Shown one piece after another: positions 46,146 through 54,646 of a stretch of 64,000 nt of DNA. How positions within the stretch are numbered: the stretch's first letter is position 1; each line of letters opens with the position of its first letter. The notes beneath the pieces are model-generated. The model made no database searches, was not told where the DNA came from, and worked only from the letters and a program-made list of their open reading frames with translations. Source of the DNA: Pantoea vagans (GTDB lineage Bacteria; Pseudomonadota; Gammaproteobacteria; Enterobacterales; Enterobacteriaceae); NCBI RefSeq assembly GCF_001506165.1, contig NZ_CP011427.1, positions 4,249,265 through 4,313,264 of the forward strand, written 5' to 3'. Made by a program: the position numbers and the translations under genes.

Positions 46146-46994
46146 TTACAGATCAATGGTGCCATCAATCACCGTCACGGTCTGGCCACCAATCCAAATT
46201 TTATCGTCGCGGAAGCTTACCTGAATCCGTCCTTCTCGCTGAATGGCGCTGCCCTGACGCGCGCGATAATCCTGCGTTTTACCCTGCGCGGCAAAGTAGC
46301 GCGCCAGGCAGGCGTTGGCGCTGCCAGTGACCGGATCTTCGGTCAAACTGCCGTTCTCAACCAGCAACGCGCGCACTTCAAACTGTTCACTGCAATCAGC
46401 CGGCAGTGGGCCAAATAGGGAGGTACCATTGACGTCGGCGTGTTTATGCAAACGCTGAAGATCCGCTGCGCTGGCCTGAACATCCAGTACTGACTGCGCG
46501 CTGCGCATCGGAATCAGCAGCCAGCGAATTCCCATATCCACAATAGTTGGCGTCTGGCTGGCATCAAAATCTTCACTGTTCAGCGCACTGCTCATCAGTG
46601 CATCATCAAAGGGGGTCAGCGTGACTTCCGGTGCGGCAAAAGCCAGCGCGCCATCTTCGCTGATGCGCACATCCACCAAGCCGACACCGCACTCTTGCAC
46701 GATTTTACCAGGCGTTTTTACCGTCCAACCCGCTTCCAGCAGCGCGTGCGCGGTGCCGAGGGTGGGATGGCCAGCAAAGGGCAACTCTCCTTCGGTGGTA
46801 AAAATGCGTACCCGGTAATCCGCTGCGGCATCTTGAGGCGGGAGCACAAAGGTGGTTTCGGACAAATTGGTCCAGCGCGCGATCGCGGCCAACTGCGCAT
46901 CGCTTAATCCCTGTGCATCCATGATCACCGCCAGCGGATTGCCCTTAAACGCTGATGAGGTAAATACATCCACCTGCTTAAACGCGACTTTCAT
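46146..46994 (-). CDS. PhzF-family isomerase-like protein
   Basis: 282 residues, two-domain diaminopimelate-epimerase fold. The N-terminus VAFKQVDVFTSSAFKGNPLAV and the catalytic glutamate E46 in NLSETTFVLPP are typical, as are GELPFAGHPTLGTAH near 73-87 and EDPVTGSANACLARY near 236-250. PhzF of phenazine producers isomerises DHHA; most enteric members (such as E. coli YddE) have no known substrate and no phenazine genes lie here. Confidence 0.9.
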   Translation of the reverse strand: MKVAFKQVDVFTSSAFKGNPLAVIMDAQGLSDAQLAAIARWTNLSETTFVLPPQDAAADYRVRIFTTEGELPFAGHPTLGTAHALLEAGWTVKTPGKIVQECGVGLVDVRISEDGALAFAAPEVTLTPFDDALMSSALNSEDFDASQTPTIVDMGIRWLLIPMRSAQSVLDVQASAADLQRLHKHADVNGTSLFGPLPADCSEQFEVRALLVENGSLTEDPVTGSANACLARYFAAQGKTQDYRARQGSAIQREGRIQVSFRDDKIWIGGQTVTVIDGTIDL

Positions 46995-47107
46995 TGTCTC
47001 TCCTTGCTCGTTGAGGTTGTCTGAAATTGGGATTTACATCCTGCTTATTGCGCAAGCGCAGCAACAGGGCTATGAATAGATTAAGAATTCTGGAATCGGA
47101 GTCCGCT

Positions 47108-47731
47108 ATGTTAAAAGTCTTGGGTCGTACTTCATCAATCAACGTGCGTAAAGTTCTGTGGCTATGCTCAGAACTCGACCTCGAATATGAGCACGAACCT
47201 TGGGGTGAAGACCCACTCTCACTGCACTCGGCGGAATTTATGGCGCTCAATCCCAACGCCATGGTGCCGGTCATCATCGAAGATGACTTCGTGATGTGGG
47301 AATCCAACGCCATTTTGCGCTATCTCGCCAACAGCAACGGCGGTGACTGGCTCTACCCTGAAAACCCGCGTGCGCGTGCGCCGGTCGATCAGTGGATTGA
47401 CTGGCAAGCCACGGAACTCAACACCTCATGGCGCTATGCGTTTATGTCGCTGGTGCGTAACTCGCCGGCGCATCAGGATCCGCGTCTACTGGCGGCCGCC
47501 ATTAAAGGCTGGACGCACACCATGAATATTCTCGACCAGCATCTGCAAAAAACCGGGCGCTATGTCGCAGGCCGCAACTTCTCGCTGGCCGATATTCCTG
47601 TCGGCCTTGCGGTGAACCGCTGGTTTGAAACGCCGCTTGAGCACCCTGATTTCCCGGCCGTGCAACTCTATTATGAGCGCCTGACCGAGCGTGAGGGTTA
47701 CACCACCTGGGGCCGCAACGGCAAACCCTGA
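47108..47731 (+). CDS. Glutathione S-transferase family protein
   Basis: 207 residues from the ATG at 47108, which has GGAG 8 bases before it; the frame is open 27 codons further but without family sequence. N-terminal thioredoxin-like domain with NPNAMVPVI (cis-proline) and [11 protein letters not shown] (glutathione-binding ES pair) at about 49-76; helical C-terminal domain with the N-capping motif SLADIPVG near 159. It resembles E. coli GstB. Its last 34 bases overlap the convergent MocR gene. Confidence 0.88.
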   Translation: MLKVLGRTSSINVRKVLWLCSELDLEYEHEPWGEDPLSLHSAEFMALNPNAMVPVIIEDDFVMWESNAILRYLANSNGGDWLYPENPRARAPVDQWIDWQATELNTSWRYAFMSLVRNSPAHQDPRLLAAAIKGWTHTMNILDQHLQKTGRYVAGRNFSLADIPVGLAVNRWFETPLEHPDFPAVQLYYERLTEREGYTTWGRNGKP

Positions 47732-49284
47732 TCCTGTCCTGGCGCAAGGCCTGTGATTTCACAGGCCAGCGCGCCGGTGCGTTTTATTGCCCACGTATAA
47801 CGTTCATCAAACGGATAGCAGCAAGAGAGACGCAGCGCGTGCTTGTAGCGATCGCTCAACGTGTACAGCGCACCCGGCGTGACACAAATCTGCTCCTGCA
47901 ATAACCGATGAAACATCTCCACGGTATCGACCTTGCCTGGCAGCTCCACCCAGAACACAAAGCCACCGCGCGGCAGGGTAGCGCGCGTGCCCACGGGAAA
48001 ATGCCGCGCCATAATGCCGCGTGCGGCATCAAGATTGGCGGCATAACGGCGTCGCAGCGAACGCAGATGGTGATCGTAACCGCCGCTGGCGAGAAATTCG
48101 GCCAGCGTTTCACTCAGGAGCTTTGACTCCGTCATCGATGACACCGCTTTCAAGCGTGCAATGGTGTCGTGAAAACGGCCTGCGGCCGTCCAGCCCACAC
48201 GGAAATCCGGTGCAACCGTTTTGGTGAAGCTGGTGCAGTAAATCACCCAGCCTTCGCTATCAAAGGCTTTCACCGGCGGCGACAGCGGCCAGTCAAACTG
48301 CAACTCGTCATACAAACCATCTTCGATAAGCGGAATATGGTAAGTGTTTACTAACTTCGCCAGCCGCTTTTTATTCTCCAGCGGCATCACATAGCCGAGT
48401 GGGTTCTGTGCGCCTGGCATGGCGATAAGCGCCTGAATACGTTTCTCTTGCAGCAGCATCTCTAGCGCATCCAGCGACAAGCCTTGCTCTGGATCGGTCG
48501 GTATCTCCAGCGCTTTCAAACCGAGTGATGCCAATAGCGGGAACAAGAAAAAGTAGGTGGGGGACTCCAGTCCCACGCAGTCACCGGGTTTTGTCACAGC
48601 CCGCAATGCCAGTTGCAGCGCTTCCATGCAGCCGTGGGTGAGAGTGATCTCTTGCGCCGTAAGATTGATGCCGGTATGCAGACTGCGTCGCGCAATCTCC
48701 TCCCGTAAGCGCTCACTACCCGGCGGAAGGGCATAACGTCCCAGCATGGCAGGATCGCGACGTAACAGAGAGGCGGTAATACGCGCTAAACGCACCGACG
48801 GGAACAGCTCACTGTCCTGCGGGCAGGCCAGGGAAATATTGGTGTAGTCCGGATTGTTCTGTGCCGCAAACACCTGCTCGATCAGGTCCAGTTTCTGCGT
48901 GCTGGGATCGTTCATTTTCGCTGGTAGCGGTTTTATCGGACGAATAACCGCTGGCAGGACGCCGCGCACGTAGTAGCCTGATTGCGGTCTGGCTTCAATC
49001 AGGCCGCGATCTTCGAGAATTTGCCAGGCATTCAGCACCGTGTTCACGCTCACCTGATGAGACTGCGCCACACGGCGAATGGCGGGCAGGCGTTTACCCG
49101 GCTTCAACGTGCCTTGATGAATCGACTCGGCAAAGCTGTCTGCCAGCTGCTGATAAAGGGTTTGACCCGAGGAAAGGGGAAGGGACACAAAAGCCTCCAC
49201 ACGCGATGGGTACAATTTAAAATTTGCGTAACTGTATCCATCACAATAGTCGTTTTGTGTCTCTGTTTCCATTGCGCTGCACAC
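47698..49284 (-). CDS. MocR-type regulator (GntR helix-turn-helix fused to aminotransferase fold)
   Basis: 528 residues. The winged helix is at about 42-110 ([31 protein letters not shown]). The fold-type I aminotransferase-like domain follows, with NPLGYVMP and the PLP lysine in [17 protein letters not shown]. MocR proteins sense PLP or amino acids; PdxR, GabR and TauR are examples. It diverges from a LysE exporter with a 40-base gap, so it probably controls that exporter. The first codons may be non-coding: METETQ (ATG at 49272) is a second possible start. Confidence 0.88.
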   Translation of the reverse strand: MCSAMETETQNDYCDGYSYANFKLYPSRVEAFVSLPLSSGQTLYQQLADSFAESIHQGTLKPGKRLPAIRRVAQSHQVSVNTVLNAWQILEDRGLIEARPQSGYYVRGVLPAVIRPIKPLPAKMNDPSTQKLDLIEQVFAAQNNPDYTNISLACPQDSELFPSVRLARITASLLRRDPAMLGRYALPPGSERLREEIARRSLHTGINLTAQEITLTHGCMEALQLALRAVTKPGDCVGLESPTYFFLFPLLASLGLKALEIPTDPEQGLSLDALEMLLQEKRIQALIAMPGAQNPLGYVMPLENKKRLAKLVNTYHIPLIEDGLYDELQFDWPLSPPVKAFDSEGWVIYCTSFTKTVAPDFRVGWTAAGRFHDTIARLKAVSSMTESKLLSETLAEFLASGGYDHHLRSLRRRYAANLDAARGIMARHFPVGTRATLPRGGFVFWVELPGKVDTVEMFHRLLQEQICVTPGALYTLSDRYKHALRLSCCYPFDERYTWAIKRTGALACEITGLAPGQDQGLPLRPQVV

Positions 49285-49324
49285 ATTAGCATGGTGTTAA
49301 CTCTGGACCATCAAGGAACGCACC

Positions 49325-49912
49325 ATGCTCGACCCCTCTTTCTTTAGCTACGTCACCGTCATGTCGATCACGCCAGGTCCAAACAACTTGTTGCTGGCCA
49401 CGTCGGGCGTAAATTTTGGCTTTAAGCGCACTCTGCCCATGCTGTTTGGCATTCTGCTGGGATGTGCAGTACAGATGCTACTGGCGAGCATGGCGTTGGA
49501 TCTGCTGCTGCACTGGATGGCATCGATTCGGTTGCCGCTCACGGTAGTGGGGTGCAGTTATTTGCTATGGCTTTCATGGAAAATCTTCCGTGCCGCTGCC
49601 CCTGAAGCGCGTGAACGCCCTCGCCCGATGACGCTGGTGGGCGGCATCTGCTTTCAGGCGGTGAATCCGAAGGCTTGGTTAATGGTGACCAACGTGGCAT
49701 TGATGTATGCCAACAGCAATGGCGTGATAACGGTTCTACTGGGATTCGCCGCGCTGAACTTGCCCTGCATTCTGATCTGGGCCGCGTTGGGCGATCGCCT
49801 GCGCACGCATTTGCAGGTGGCGTGGAAACGCCAGGCATTTAATAGCCTGATGGCGCTGTCGCTGGTCGCGACAACCGGATGGATGTTGTATGACGCGGTG
49901 TTACTGAGTTAA
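49325..49912 (+). CDS. LysE/RhtB-family amino-acid exporter
   Basis: 195 residues with about six hydrophobic segments. The family signature SITPGPNNLLLATSGVNFG is at residues 14-32. Members export basic, neutral or sulfur amino acids and derivatives through the inner membrane. The substrate cannot be told from sequence. It diverges from a MocR-type regulator, a frequent pairing. Confidence 0.87.
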   Translation: MLDPSFFSYVTVMSITPGPNNLLLATSGVNFGFKRTLPMLFGILLGCAVQMLLASMALDLLLHWMASIRLPLTVVGCSYLLWLSWKIFRAAAPEARERPRPMTLVGGICFQAVNPKAWLMVTNVALMYANSNGVITVLLGFAALNLPCILIWAALGDRLRTHLQVAWKRQAFNSLMALSLVATTGWMLYDAVLLS

Positions 49913-49916
49913 ATCG

Positions 49917-49937
49917 AGGTGCGCAGAAACGCGCACC
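49917..49937. repeat. Short REP-like palindrome after the LysE gene
   Basis: AGGTGCG and CGCACCT flank CAGAAAC. It resembles the GTGCGCA half of the REP-like family but lacks the GTAGGG head. It lies 5 bases after the LysE stop and may act as a 3' hairpin for LysE or for convergent higA. Confidence 0.5.
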
Positions 49938-49951
49938 TGGCAAAGTGTGTT

Positions 49952-50317
49952 TTAAAGTCCCACCAGGCTCTCCAAAGGGATGCCAAACTGCTTGTGGAGA
50001 TTTCGGATCATCTCCAGGGACAAAGAGCGTTTACCGTTTAACACCTCATAAACGCGATTACGGCGACCAATAGCAGGCTCCAGATCTTTTGCCGTTAAGC
50101 CTTGCTGCTCCATGCGGAATTTTATCGCCTCAATGGGGTCAGCAGCTTCAATGGGATAATGTTCTTTTTCCCACGCCTCAATCAGCATACTCATCACAAT
50201 CATATAATCGCTCTCAGGCGTACCCAGCGCAGGGACATCATCAAAGAGCGGGGAGATTGCCTCAAGAGCCGCTTCGTAATCCAGTTCGGTGTGGATAGGT
50301 TTAATGGTCAGTGTCAT
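49952..50317 (-). CDS. higA: HigA-type antitoxin
   Basis: 121 residues. The N-terminal 60 residues form the acidic toxin-binding part; the C-terminal part is an XRE helix-turn-helix (EQQGLTAKDLEPAIGRRNRVYEVLNGKRSLSLEMIRNL, about 69-106). Its ATG overlaps the higB stop by four bases. Toxin before antitoxin is the HigBA order. It should bind the palindromes upstream of higB and repress the pair. Confidence 0.9.
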   Translation of the reverse strand: MTLTIKPIHTELDYEAALEAISPLFDDVPALGTPESDYMIVMSMLIEAWEKEHYPIEAADPIEAIKFRMEQQGLTAKDLEPAIGRRNRVYEVLNGKRSLSLEMIRNLHKQFGIPLESLVGL

Positions 50318-50628
50318 TTACGTTGCTCCACTGTATTTGCGTCAATGGCATCGTATTCCCGGTGTGTGCCGATAAATTTTATAAACATCAGCTTTTGCGG
50401 GTAGGCGATGGCCGCAACCAGTCGATAATCATTTCCCTTAATGTTGAATACCACGCGGCTGCCTTTAAGAATGCTGGCACTGAGGTATTGATCCTTGATG
50501 TCTGCCGGATTTGACCAGTTGGCCTTTTGCGCTTCATCAATCCAGGCTCTCAACGGCTGAGCTGAGTCGGGGTTCGCCGTCATGAACTCCCTGAGTGACC
50601 TTACCGATATGATTCTCATCTCGCGCAT
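50314..50628 (-). CDS. higB: HigB-type mRNA interferase toxin
   Basis: 104 residues, RelE/ParE superfamily, HigB branch: start IISVRSLREFMTANP, core GSRVVFNIKGNDYRLVAAIAYPQKLMFIKFIGTHREYD. The C-terminal HxEYD is the family active-site region. HigB cleaves mRNA on the ribosome. A start three codons later (MRIISV) is possible. It follows mqo on the same strand but is separated by a terminator and has its own promoter region with two operators. Confidence 0.9.
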   Translation of the reverse strand: MREMRIISVRSLREFMTANPDSAQPLRAWIDEAQKANWSNPADIKDQYLSASILKGSRVVFNIKGNDYRLVAAIAYPQKLMFIKFIGTHREYDAIDANTVEQRK

Positions 50629-50631
50629 CTT

Positions 50632-50676
50632 AGTCCCGCATTGGGACTATAGCAAATCTAAATCCCAATTTGGGAC
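50632..50676. promoter_or_regulatory. Twin operator palindromes and promoter region of higBA
   Basis: AGTCCC-GCATT-GGGACT at 50632-50648 and TCCC-AATTT-GGGA at 50663-50675, both built on CCC-N5-GGG and about 30 bp apart centre to centre. TATAGT on the reverse strand (within 50644-50651) fits a -10 element. This is the expected site for HigA autorepression. Confidence 0.75.
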
Positions 50677-50694
50677 ATTTCTCGCAAAGAACAT

Positions 50695-50718
50695 AAAAAA
50701 GGCCGCTTGCGCGGCCTT
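50695..50718 (-). terminator. Terminator of mqo
   Basis: On the reverse strand AAGGCCGC, loop GCAA, GCGGCCTT and T. It ends mqo before the higBA promoter. Confidence 0.88.
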
Positions 50719-50750
50719 ATCAACATTATCTGGCAATCAAGATTGCCGGG

Positions 50751-52361
50751 TTACTTCCCCACCACGTGAGCGGTTTCGCGCGCTTCGTCGTTCGCGGCGT
50801 CTGGGGTGACCGCAGGCGCGTAATCGAGTTGCAGTACGCGGCTGGTTTCCGCCAGAATCTTCTCGGTCAGCGCCACATCACCATTCATCTTGCGGCCCCA
50901 GGTTGGGATCACCGCACGGATTTTGGTCTGCCACTCAGGCGAACGCATCTGCTCTGGGAAGGCTTTCGCCATCAGCTCCAGCATGATGGGCGCAGCGGTT
51001 GAAGCACCTGGTGAGGCACCCAGCAACGCAGAAATCGAGCCATCTTGCGAGGTCACCACTTCGGTGCCAAGGCGCAACACGCCGCCCTCTTTCTCATCAT
51101 TCTTGATGATCTGCACGCGCTGGCCAGCGGTCACCAGACGCCAGTCTTCCTGCTTCGCTTGTGGTACGTAAGCACGCAGGGCTTCCATACGATCGTCTTC
51201 GCTCTGCAATACCTGATCGACCAGGTATTTCACCAGATCGAAACTTTTCAGCCCGACCTGTACCATCGGCAGCAGGTTACTGGTGTTCATGGCACCAAAC
51301 ATATCCAGCAGCGAGCCTTGCTTCAGGAACTTAGTCGAGAAGGTGGCGAACGGGCCAAACAGCAGCACCTGTTTGCCATCCAGCACGCGGGTATCCACGT
51401 GTGGCACGGACATCGGCGGTGCGCCAACGCTGGCTTTACCGTACACCTTCGCCATGTGCTGTTGCACCACGTCTGGGTTTTCGGTCACCAGGAAAGAGCC
51501 GCCCACCGGGAAACCGGCGTAGCCTTTCACTTCTGGAATGCCGGATTTCTGCAGCAGTGGCAGCGCTGCGCCGCCCGCACCGATAAACAGCTGGCGGGTG
51601 ATCAGCACGCGATTTTCACCGCTGGTGAGATTATGCAGGCTGACCTGCCAACGACCATCATTCAGGCGCTTGATATCACGCACTTCCTGGCGCAGACGCA
51701 GGCGGAAATTAGGTTTCTTCTCTAAAGAAGCAATCAGTTGGCGCGTGACTTCACCGAAGTTCACGTCAGTACCCATGTCGGTCCAGGTGGCGGCCACTTT
51801 CTGCTTACTGTCGCGTCCATTCATCACCAGTGGGATCCACTGGGTGATCTGTTCACGGTCTTCAGAATAATGCATGCCACGGAACAGAGTACTTTTTTGC
51901 AGTGCCTGGAAACGTTTGCGCAGGAATTCAACGTTATCGTCGCCCCAGACAAAGCTCATATGCGGCGTGCTGTGAATAAAGCTTTTAGGGTTGCGCAGGT
52001 TGCCCTTCTGAACGTGGTACGCCCAGAACTGACGGGAAATCTGGAAGGATTCGTTGATCGCCACCGCTTTGGCAATGTCGATGCTGCCATCCGCCTTCTG
52101 TGGCGTATAGTTCAGCTCGGCCAGCGCAGCGTGACCGGTACCGGCATTATTCCAGCCGTTGGAGGACTCCACCGCGACATCATCGAGGCGTTCCACCATT
52201 TCAATCGACCAGTCTGGCTCCAGATCCTGCAGCCATGTGCCTAAGGTCGCACTCATTACGCCTGCACCAATCAGCAGAACGTCAACGTCTTTTCGTTCCT
52301 GAAGTTTTGCGCTATCCATGCCAGCGGCGGCTAGCGCCAGGTTTACCGCAGTGTTGCTCAT
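50751..52361 (-). CDS. mqo: Malate:quinone oxidoreductase
   Basis: 536 residues. It is a membrane-associated FAD enzyme passing electrons from malate to quinone. The dinucleotide motif [17 protein letters not shown] is at 29-45, and [18 protein letters not shown] near 69-86 is the Mqo signature. The C-terminus [17 protein letters not shown] matches the FAD-binding end. The ATG at 52361 has AGGAG at about 11 bases upstream. It is isolated: a long regulatory region precedes it and a terminator follows. Confidence 0.95.
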   Translation of the reverse strand: MSNTAVNLALAAAGMDSAKLQERKDVDVLLIGAGVMSATLGTWLQDLEPDWSIEMVERLDDVAVESSNGWNNAGTGHAALAELNYTPQKADGSIDIAKAVAINESFQISRQFWAYHVQKGNLRNPKSFIHSTPHMSFVWGDDNVEFLRKRFQALQKSTLFRGMHYSEDREQITQWIPLVMNGRDSKQKVAATWTDMGTDVNFGEVTRQLIASLEKKPNFRLRLRQEVRDIKRLNDGRWQVSLHNLTSGENRVLITRQLFIGAGGAALPLLQKSGIPEVKGYAGFPVGGSFLVTENPDVVQQHMAKVYGKASVGAPPMSVPHVDTRVLDGKQVLLFGPFATFSTKFLKQGSLLDMFGAMNTSNLLPMVQVGLKSFDLVKYLVDQVLQSEDDRMEALRAYVPQAKQEDWRLVTAGQRVQIIKNDEKEGGVLRLGTEVVTSQDGSISALLGASPGASTAAPIMLELMAKAFPEQMRSPEWQTKIRAVIPTWGRKMNGDVALTEKILAETSRVLQLDYAPAVTPDAANDEARETAHVVGK

Positions 52362-52892
52362 GAGGCGACATCTCCTCTCTCTGTTGACCTGAAGCTCAAC
52401 AGGTTCGCAGGCGAAACAGCCACGCTTCTTTCGAGCGCGTCGCGCTGTTTCTCAAAGGTTAAGACTCAGGTTTAAGTCATGGGGACGATAACGGTTAACT
52501 GCACGTTATGCATATGCATTTGAATATAACATTCTCGTATCGGAATTAAACGTTTGTTTATTTTTTAAAGGCGGAAATGATTCAGCATAAGAATTAATCA
52601 GCTCAACCCCGCTGGTATAAGGGATTTTTATCCCTTAATCAGAGAGTTATGGTAACGCAGTTGTTGCGATATTGTGAGAGGAAAAGGCATGGGATGGTTG
52701 CTTAGTGAGCTGGATCACAACTTAACACTATGATTAAATTGATTTAATGTGAAATTGATTTTTTATGCGGTTTTTCTGTTGCGCAATGTTTCGCCAGGTT
52801 CTGTAAAAATAATGTTACATTCCTGTGGTTCTTAAATTATCTGCCGCGTTCTGCTTTGGTCAGAAGAAAAATGCATCACGCAGCGGATAACA
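52362..52892 (-). promoter_or_regulatory. Long gene-free region upstream of mqo, with CRP-like site
   Basis: 531 bases without a convincing gene. AGTGA-GCTGGA-TCACA at 52704-52719 fits the CRP consensus TGTGA-N6-TCACA with one mismatch. Two hairpins lie near the mqo start: CTGTTGA/TCAACAG at 52381-52402 and GAAACAGC/GCTGTTTC at 52413-52451. The rest is AT-rich. If the CRP site serves mqo the leader is about 300 bases long. Confidence 0.5.
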
Positions 52893-53135
52893 TCATGCCT
52901 TGGACCAGAGGCGCCAGGCGAAACGGATGACGAAAAATTCAATCGCGCCGAGGATCAGGAACCACAGGCAGAAGACGATGGTGTAGAGCTGATTTACATC
53001 CTGCAAATGCAAATTCTCTTGCAGTTGTCTGGCCAGCGTGACGCCAAACTGAGGTGCTGGCAACAGCAGGGCAGAGAGAAAGCCCAGCAGCAAAATACCA
53101 CCAGGGATGATTAACGTTTCAAACGGGTTTTTCAT
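52893..53135 (-). CDS. ybdJ: Small inner-membrane protein, YbdJ-like (DUF1158)
   Basis: 80 residues from the ATG at 53135 (MKNPFETLIIPGGILLLGF). The frame is open 33 codons upstream, without hydrophobic or family character. Two membrane segments, about 8-26 and 48-70, flank a short loop (QLQENLHLQDVNQ). The pattern PGGILLLGFLSALLLPAP...LYTIVFCLWFLILGAIEFFVIRF is very close to my memory of E. coli YbdJ. No function is known. The upstream gap to mntP contains an MntR box, so manganese control is possible. Confidence 0.7.
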   Translation of the reverse strand: MKNPFETLIIPGGILLLGFLSALLLPAPQFGVTLARQLQENLHLQDVNQLYTIVFCLWFLILGAIEFFVIRFAWRLWSKA

Positions 53136-53266
53136 CGCAGTTTTCCTATCAATAAGCGCGGGCATTAGCGCACAAAAGGGCGCAATGGTGCAATCCCCGT
53201 GCCGCTCAAGCCTCAGAATTTTCTTCAATTCCATTCACTTAGCGACATAAATAGCGCAAGTTAAGA

Positions 53267-53287
53267 GTTATAGCCTTTGCTATACTT
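53267..53287. promoter_or_regulatory. MntR box upstream of mntP
   Basis: TATAGC-CTTT-GCTATA at 53269-53284 within a longer symmetric context closely matches the MntR consensus (CATAGC-N4-GCTATG core). TATACT at 53281-53286 may be a -10 element overlapping it. MntR with manganese activates mntP in E. coli. Confidence 0.8.
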
Positions 53288-53418
53288 AAATCCATGATTT
53301 TACTGTCTTTTTTTTGGCGTTTTTGCGTGCTAGACTGCGCGCACTTTTTTATTACTGAACAATAGATGCGGAAAATTGCCTGTTTGAACGCTTTTTCCGC
53401 GGCATTGATTGAAAACCC

Positions 53419-53991
53419 ATGACATTTATCGCAACTCTGATTCTGGCCTTTGGTATGTCGATGGACGCCTTCGCCGCAGCACTGGGCAAAGGCGCATCCT
53501 TGCATCGCCCGAATTTCAAAGAAGCGCTACGCACGGGCTTAATTTTTGGTGTCATTGAAATGCTGACACCGCTGATTGGCTGGGCCATTGGTCTGGCTGC
53601 CAGCCGCTACATTATGGCTTGGGATCACTGGGTGGCATTTGGCCTGTTAACCGTACTCGGCGGCCGTATGATGATGGAAGGTTTTCGTCAGACGGCGGAT
53701 GAGCCGTGTGAGGCGCCACAGCGTCATGGCTTTATGGTGCTGGCACTGACAGCGGTAGCAACCAGTCTCGATGCGTTGGCGGTGGGCGTCGGCCTCGCCT
53801 TCCTGCAGGTGAATATTATTCTGACGGCAGTTACCATTGGTGCCGCCACCACTATTATGGCAACCACCGGCGTGATGGTGGGACGTTTCATTGGCCCGGT
53901 GATGGGCAAGTGGGCAGAAGTCTTGGGCGGCGTGGTGTTAATCAGTATCGGTTGTACCATTCTCATTGAGCATCTGAATCTGTTCAGCTAA
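53419..53991 (+). CDS. mntP: Manganese exporter MntP
   Basis: 190 residues, six hydrophobic segments in two repeated halves. Each repeat carries its acidic signature: [16 protein letters not shown] (residues 10-25) and [16 protein letters not shown]. These aspartates are needed for Mn(II) transport. It exports manganese from the cytoplasm. In E. coli the gene has both an MntR site and a yybP-ykoY riboswitch; here the MntR box is clear, but I see no riboswitch core in the 130 bases after it. Confidence 0.95.
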   Translation: MTFIATLILAFGMSMDAFAAALGKGASLHRPNFKEALRTGLIFGVIEMLTPLIGWAIGLAASRYIMAWDHWVAFGLLTVLGGRMMMEGFRQTADEPCEAPQRHGFMVLALTAVATSLDALAVGVGLAFLQVNIILTAVTIGAATTIMATTGVMVGRFIGPVMGKWAEVLGGVVLISIGCTILIEHLNLFS

Positions 53992-53993
53992 CT

Positions 53994-54186
53994 ATACCCG
54001 TCATACTTCGAACCGCAGCTGCGTTGGCTGCGCGTGCTCACTCCAGTCACTTACTGATGTAAGCTCCTGGAGATTCACCCACTTGCCGCGTGATTCGGCC
54101 TTCGGCCTCACCCTTCGGGCCAGCGCAAGCGCTGTTCAAAAGCGCCGTAAGGCACTTTTGTGCTGCAATTCGAATTATTTAGGTAT
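53994..54186. repeat. ERIC element, enlarged form
   Basis: The ends are TACCCGTCATACTTCGAA and TTCGAATTATTTAGGTAT. The core contains CTCACTCCAGTCACTTACT and ATGTAAGCTCCTGGAGATTC (54057-54076), the sites matched by classical ERIC primers. It is about 193 bp instead of about 127: roughly 66 extra bases lie in the right half (near 54090-54160) and contain small palindromes such as GGCCTTCGGCC and AGCGCAAGCGCT. It starts at the mntP stop. Confidence 0.85.
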
Positions 54187-54200
54187 TGGATCCCCATTTT

Positions 54201-54250
54201 TGTGATCTGGTTCAAAAATATTTGCGTGAAAAATGCGCGTTAGTTATACT
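54201..54250 (+). promoter_or_regulatory. Promoter and CRP-like site of the AzuC-like gene
   Basis: TTGCGT at 54222-54227 and TATACT at 54245-54250, spacer 17. TGTGA-TCTGGT-TCAAA at 54201-54216 is a good left half and a fair right half of a CRP site, centred about 48 bases before the expected start. Confidence 0.6.
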
Positions 54251-54289
54251 TTTCGCATATTTCTTCAACAATTTTTGAGCCAGGTAATC

Positions 54290-54364
54290 ATGAAACGCTT
54301 TTTCCGCTACGTGTTCCGCGCCTATGTCGAGACCTTTAAACACGTCCCGCCAGGCGCGCTTTAA
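54290..54364 (+). CDS. azuC-like: Small protein resembling AzuC (24 residues)
   Basis: ATG at 54290 with CAGG ribosome site 5 bases before it, TAA at 54364. The peptide starts MKRFFRYVF, amphipathic and basic, and ends TFKHVPPGAL. E. coli AzuC (28 residues) has the same layout, a basic start and TFKDVPPG near the end. AzuC is a membrane-associated small protein encoded by the dual-function RNA AzuCR, which is involved in carbon metabolism. A clear promoter precedes it and an ERIC-derived hairpin follows directly. It is far too short for automatic calling; similarity is from memory. Confidence 0.65.
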   Translation: MKRFFRYVFRAYVETFKHVPPGAL

Positions 54365-54432
54365 ATACCCGTCATACTTCGAACCGCAGCTGCGTTGGCT
54401 GTGCGTGCTGCGATTCGAATTATTTAGGGTAT
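54365..54432. repeat. Internally deleted ERIC element (68 bp)
   Basis: Both ends match the ERIC copy at 53994-54186 (ATACCCGTCATACTTCGAAC at the left, ATTCGAATTATTTAGGGTAT at the right), while the central ERIC core is missing. The remaining arms TTCGAACCGCAG and CTGCGATTCGAA fold into one hairpin. It begins at the base after the AzuC-like stop. Confidence 0.85.
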
Positions 54433-54531
54433 TTCACCCGTGAATGGCCCTACGATTTTCTTATCTCTCCCGCCAGTTCATCCTACTTATTGCCTCAAAA
54501 AAATCCTTTCTAGCGCTGGCACCATCAGTTT

Positions 54532-54560
54532 TTGATCTGGCTATAGCCTGACGTTATACC
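54532..54560 (+). promoter_or_regulatory. Predicted promoter of the dgcN-dgcA-transporter operon
   Basis: TTGATC at 54532-54537 and TATACC at 54555-54560 with a 17-base spacer. The start would be near 54567, leaving about 80 bases of leader. No regulator gene is adjacent. Confidence 0.6.
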
Positions 54561-54646
54561 CCGCCACCAAACAAGCATTCGTCACCTTTTTCTCCGCATG
54601 GAATAGTCGATTCAGGCCCTCTAACCCGTCTGAAACGAGAAACATC

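Noticed and set aside
51045-51725. 226-codon forward frame opposite mqo
   Set aside because: It is antisense to mqo and shows no recognisable motif or start signal.
52690-52734. 14-codon frame starting ATG at 52690 upstream of mqo
   Set aside because: It overlaps the CRP-like site, has no conserved features known to me, and is likely to arise by chance.
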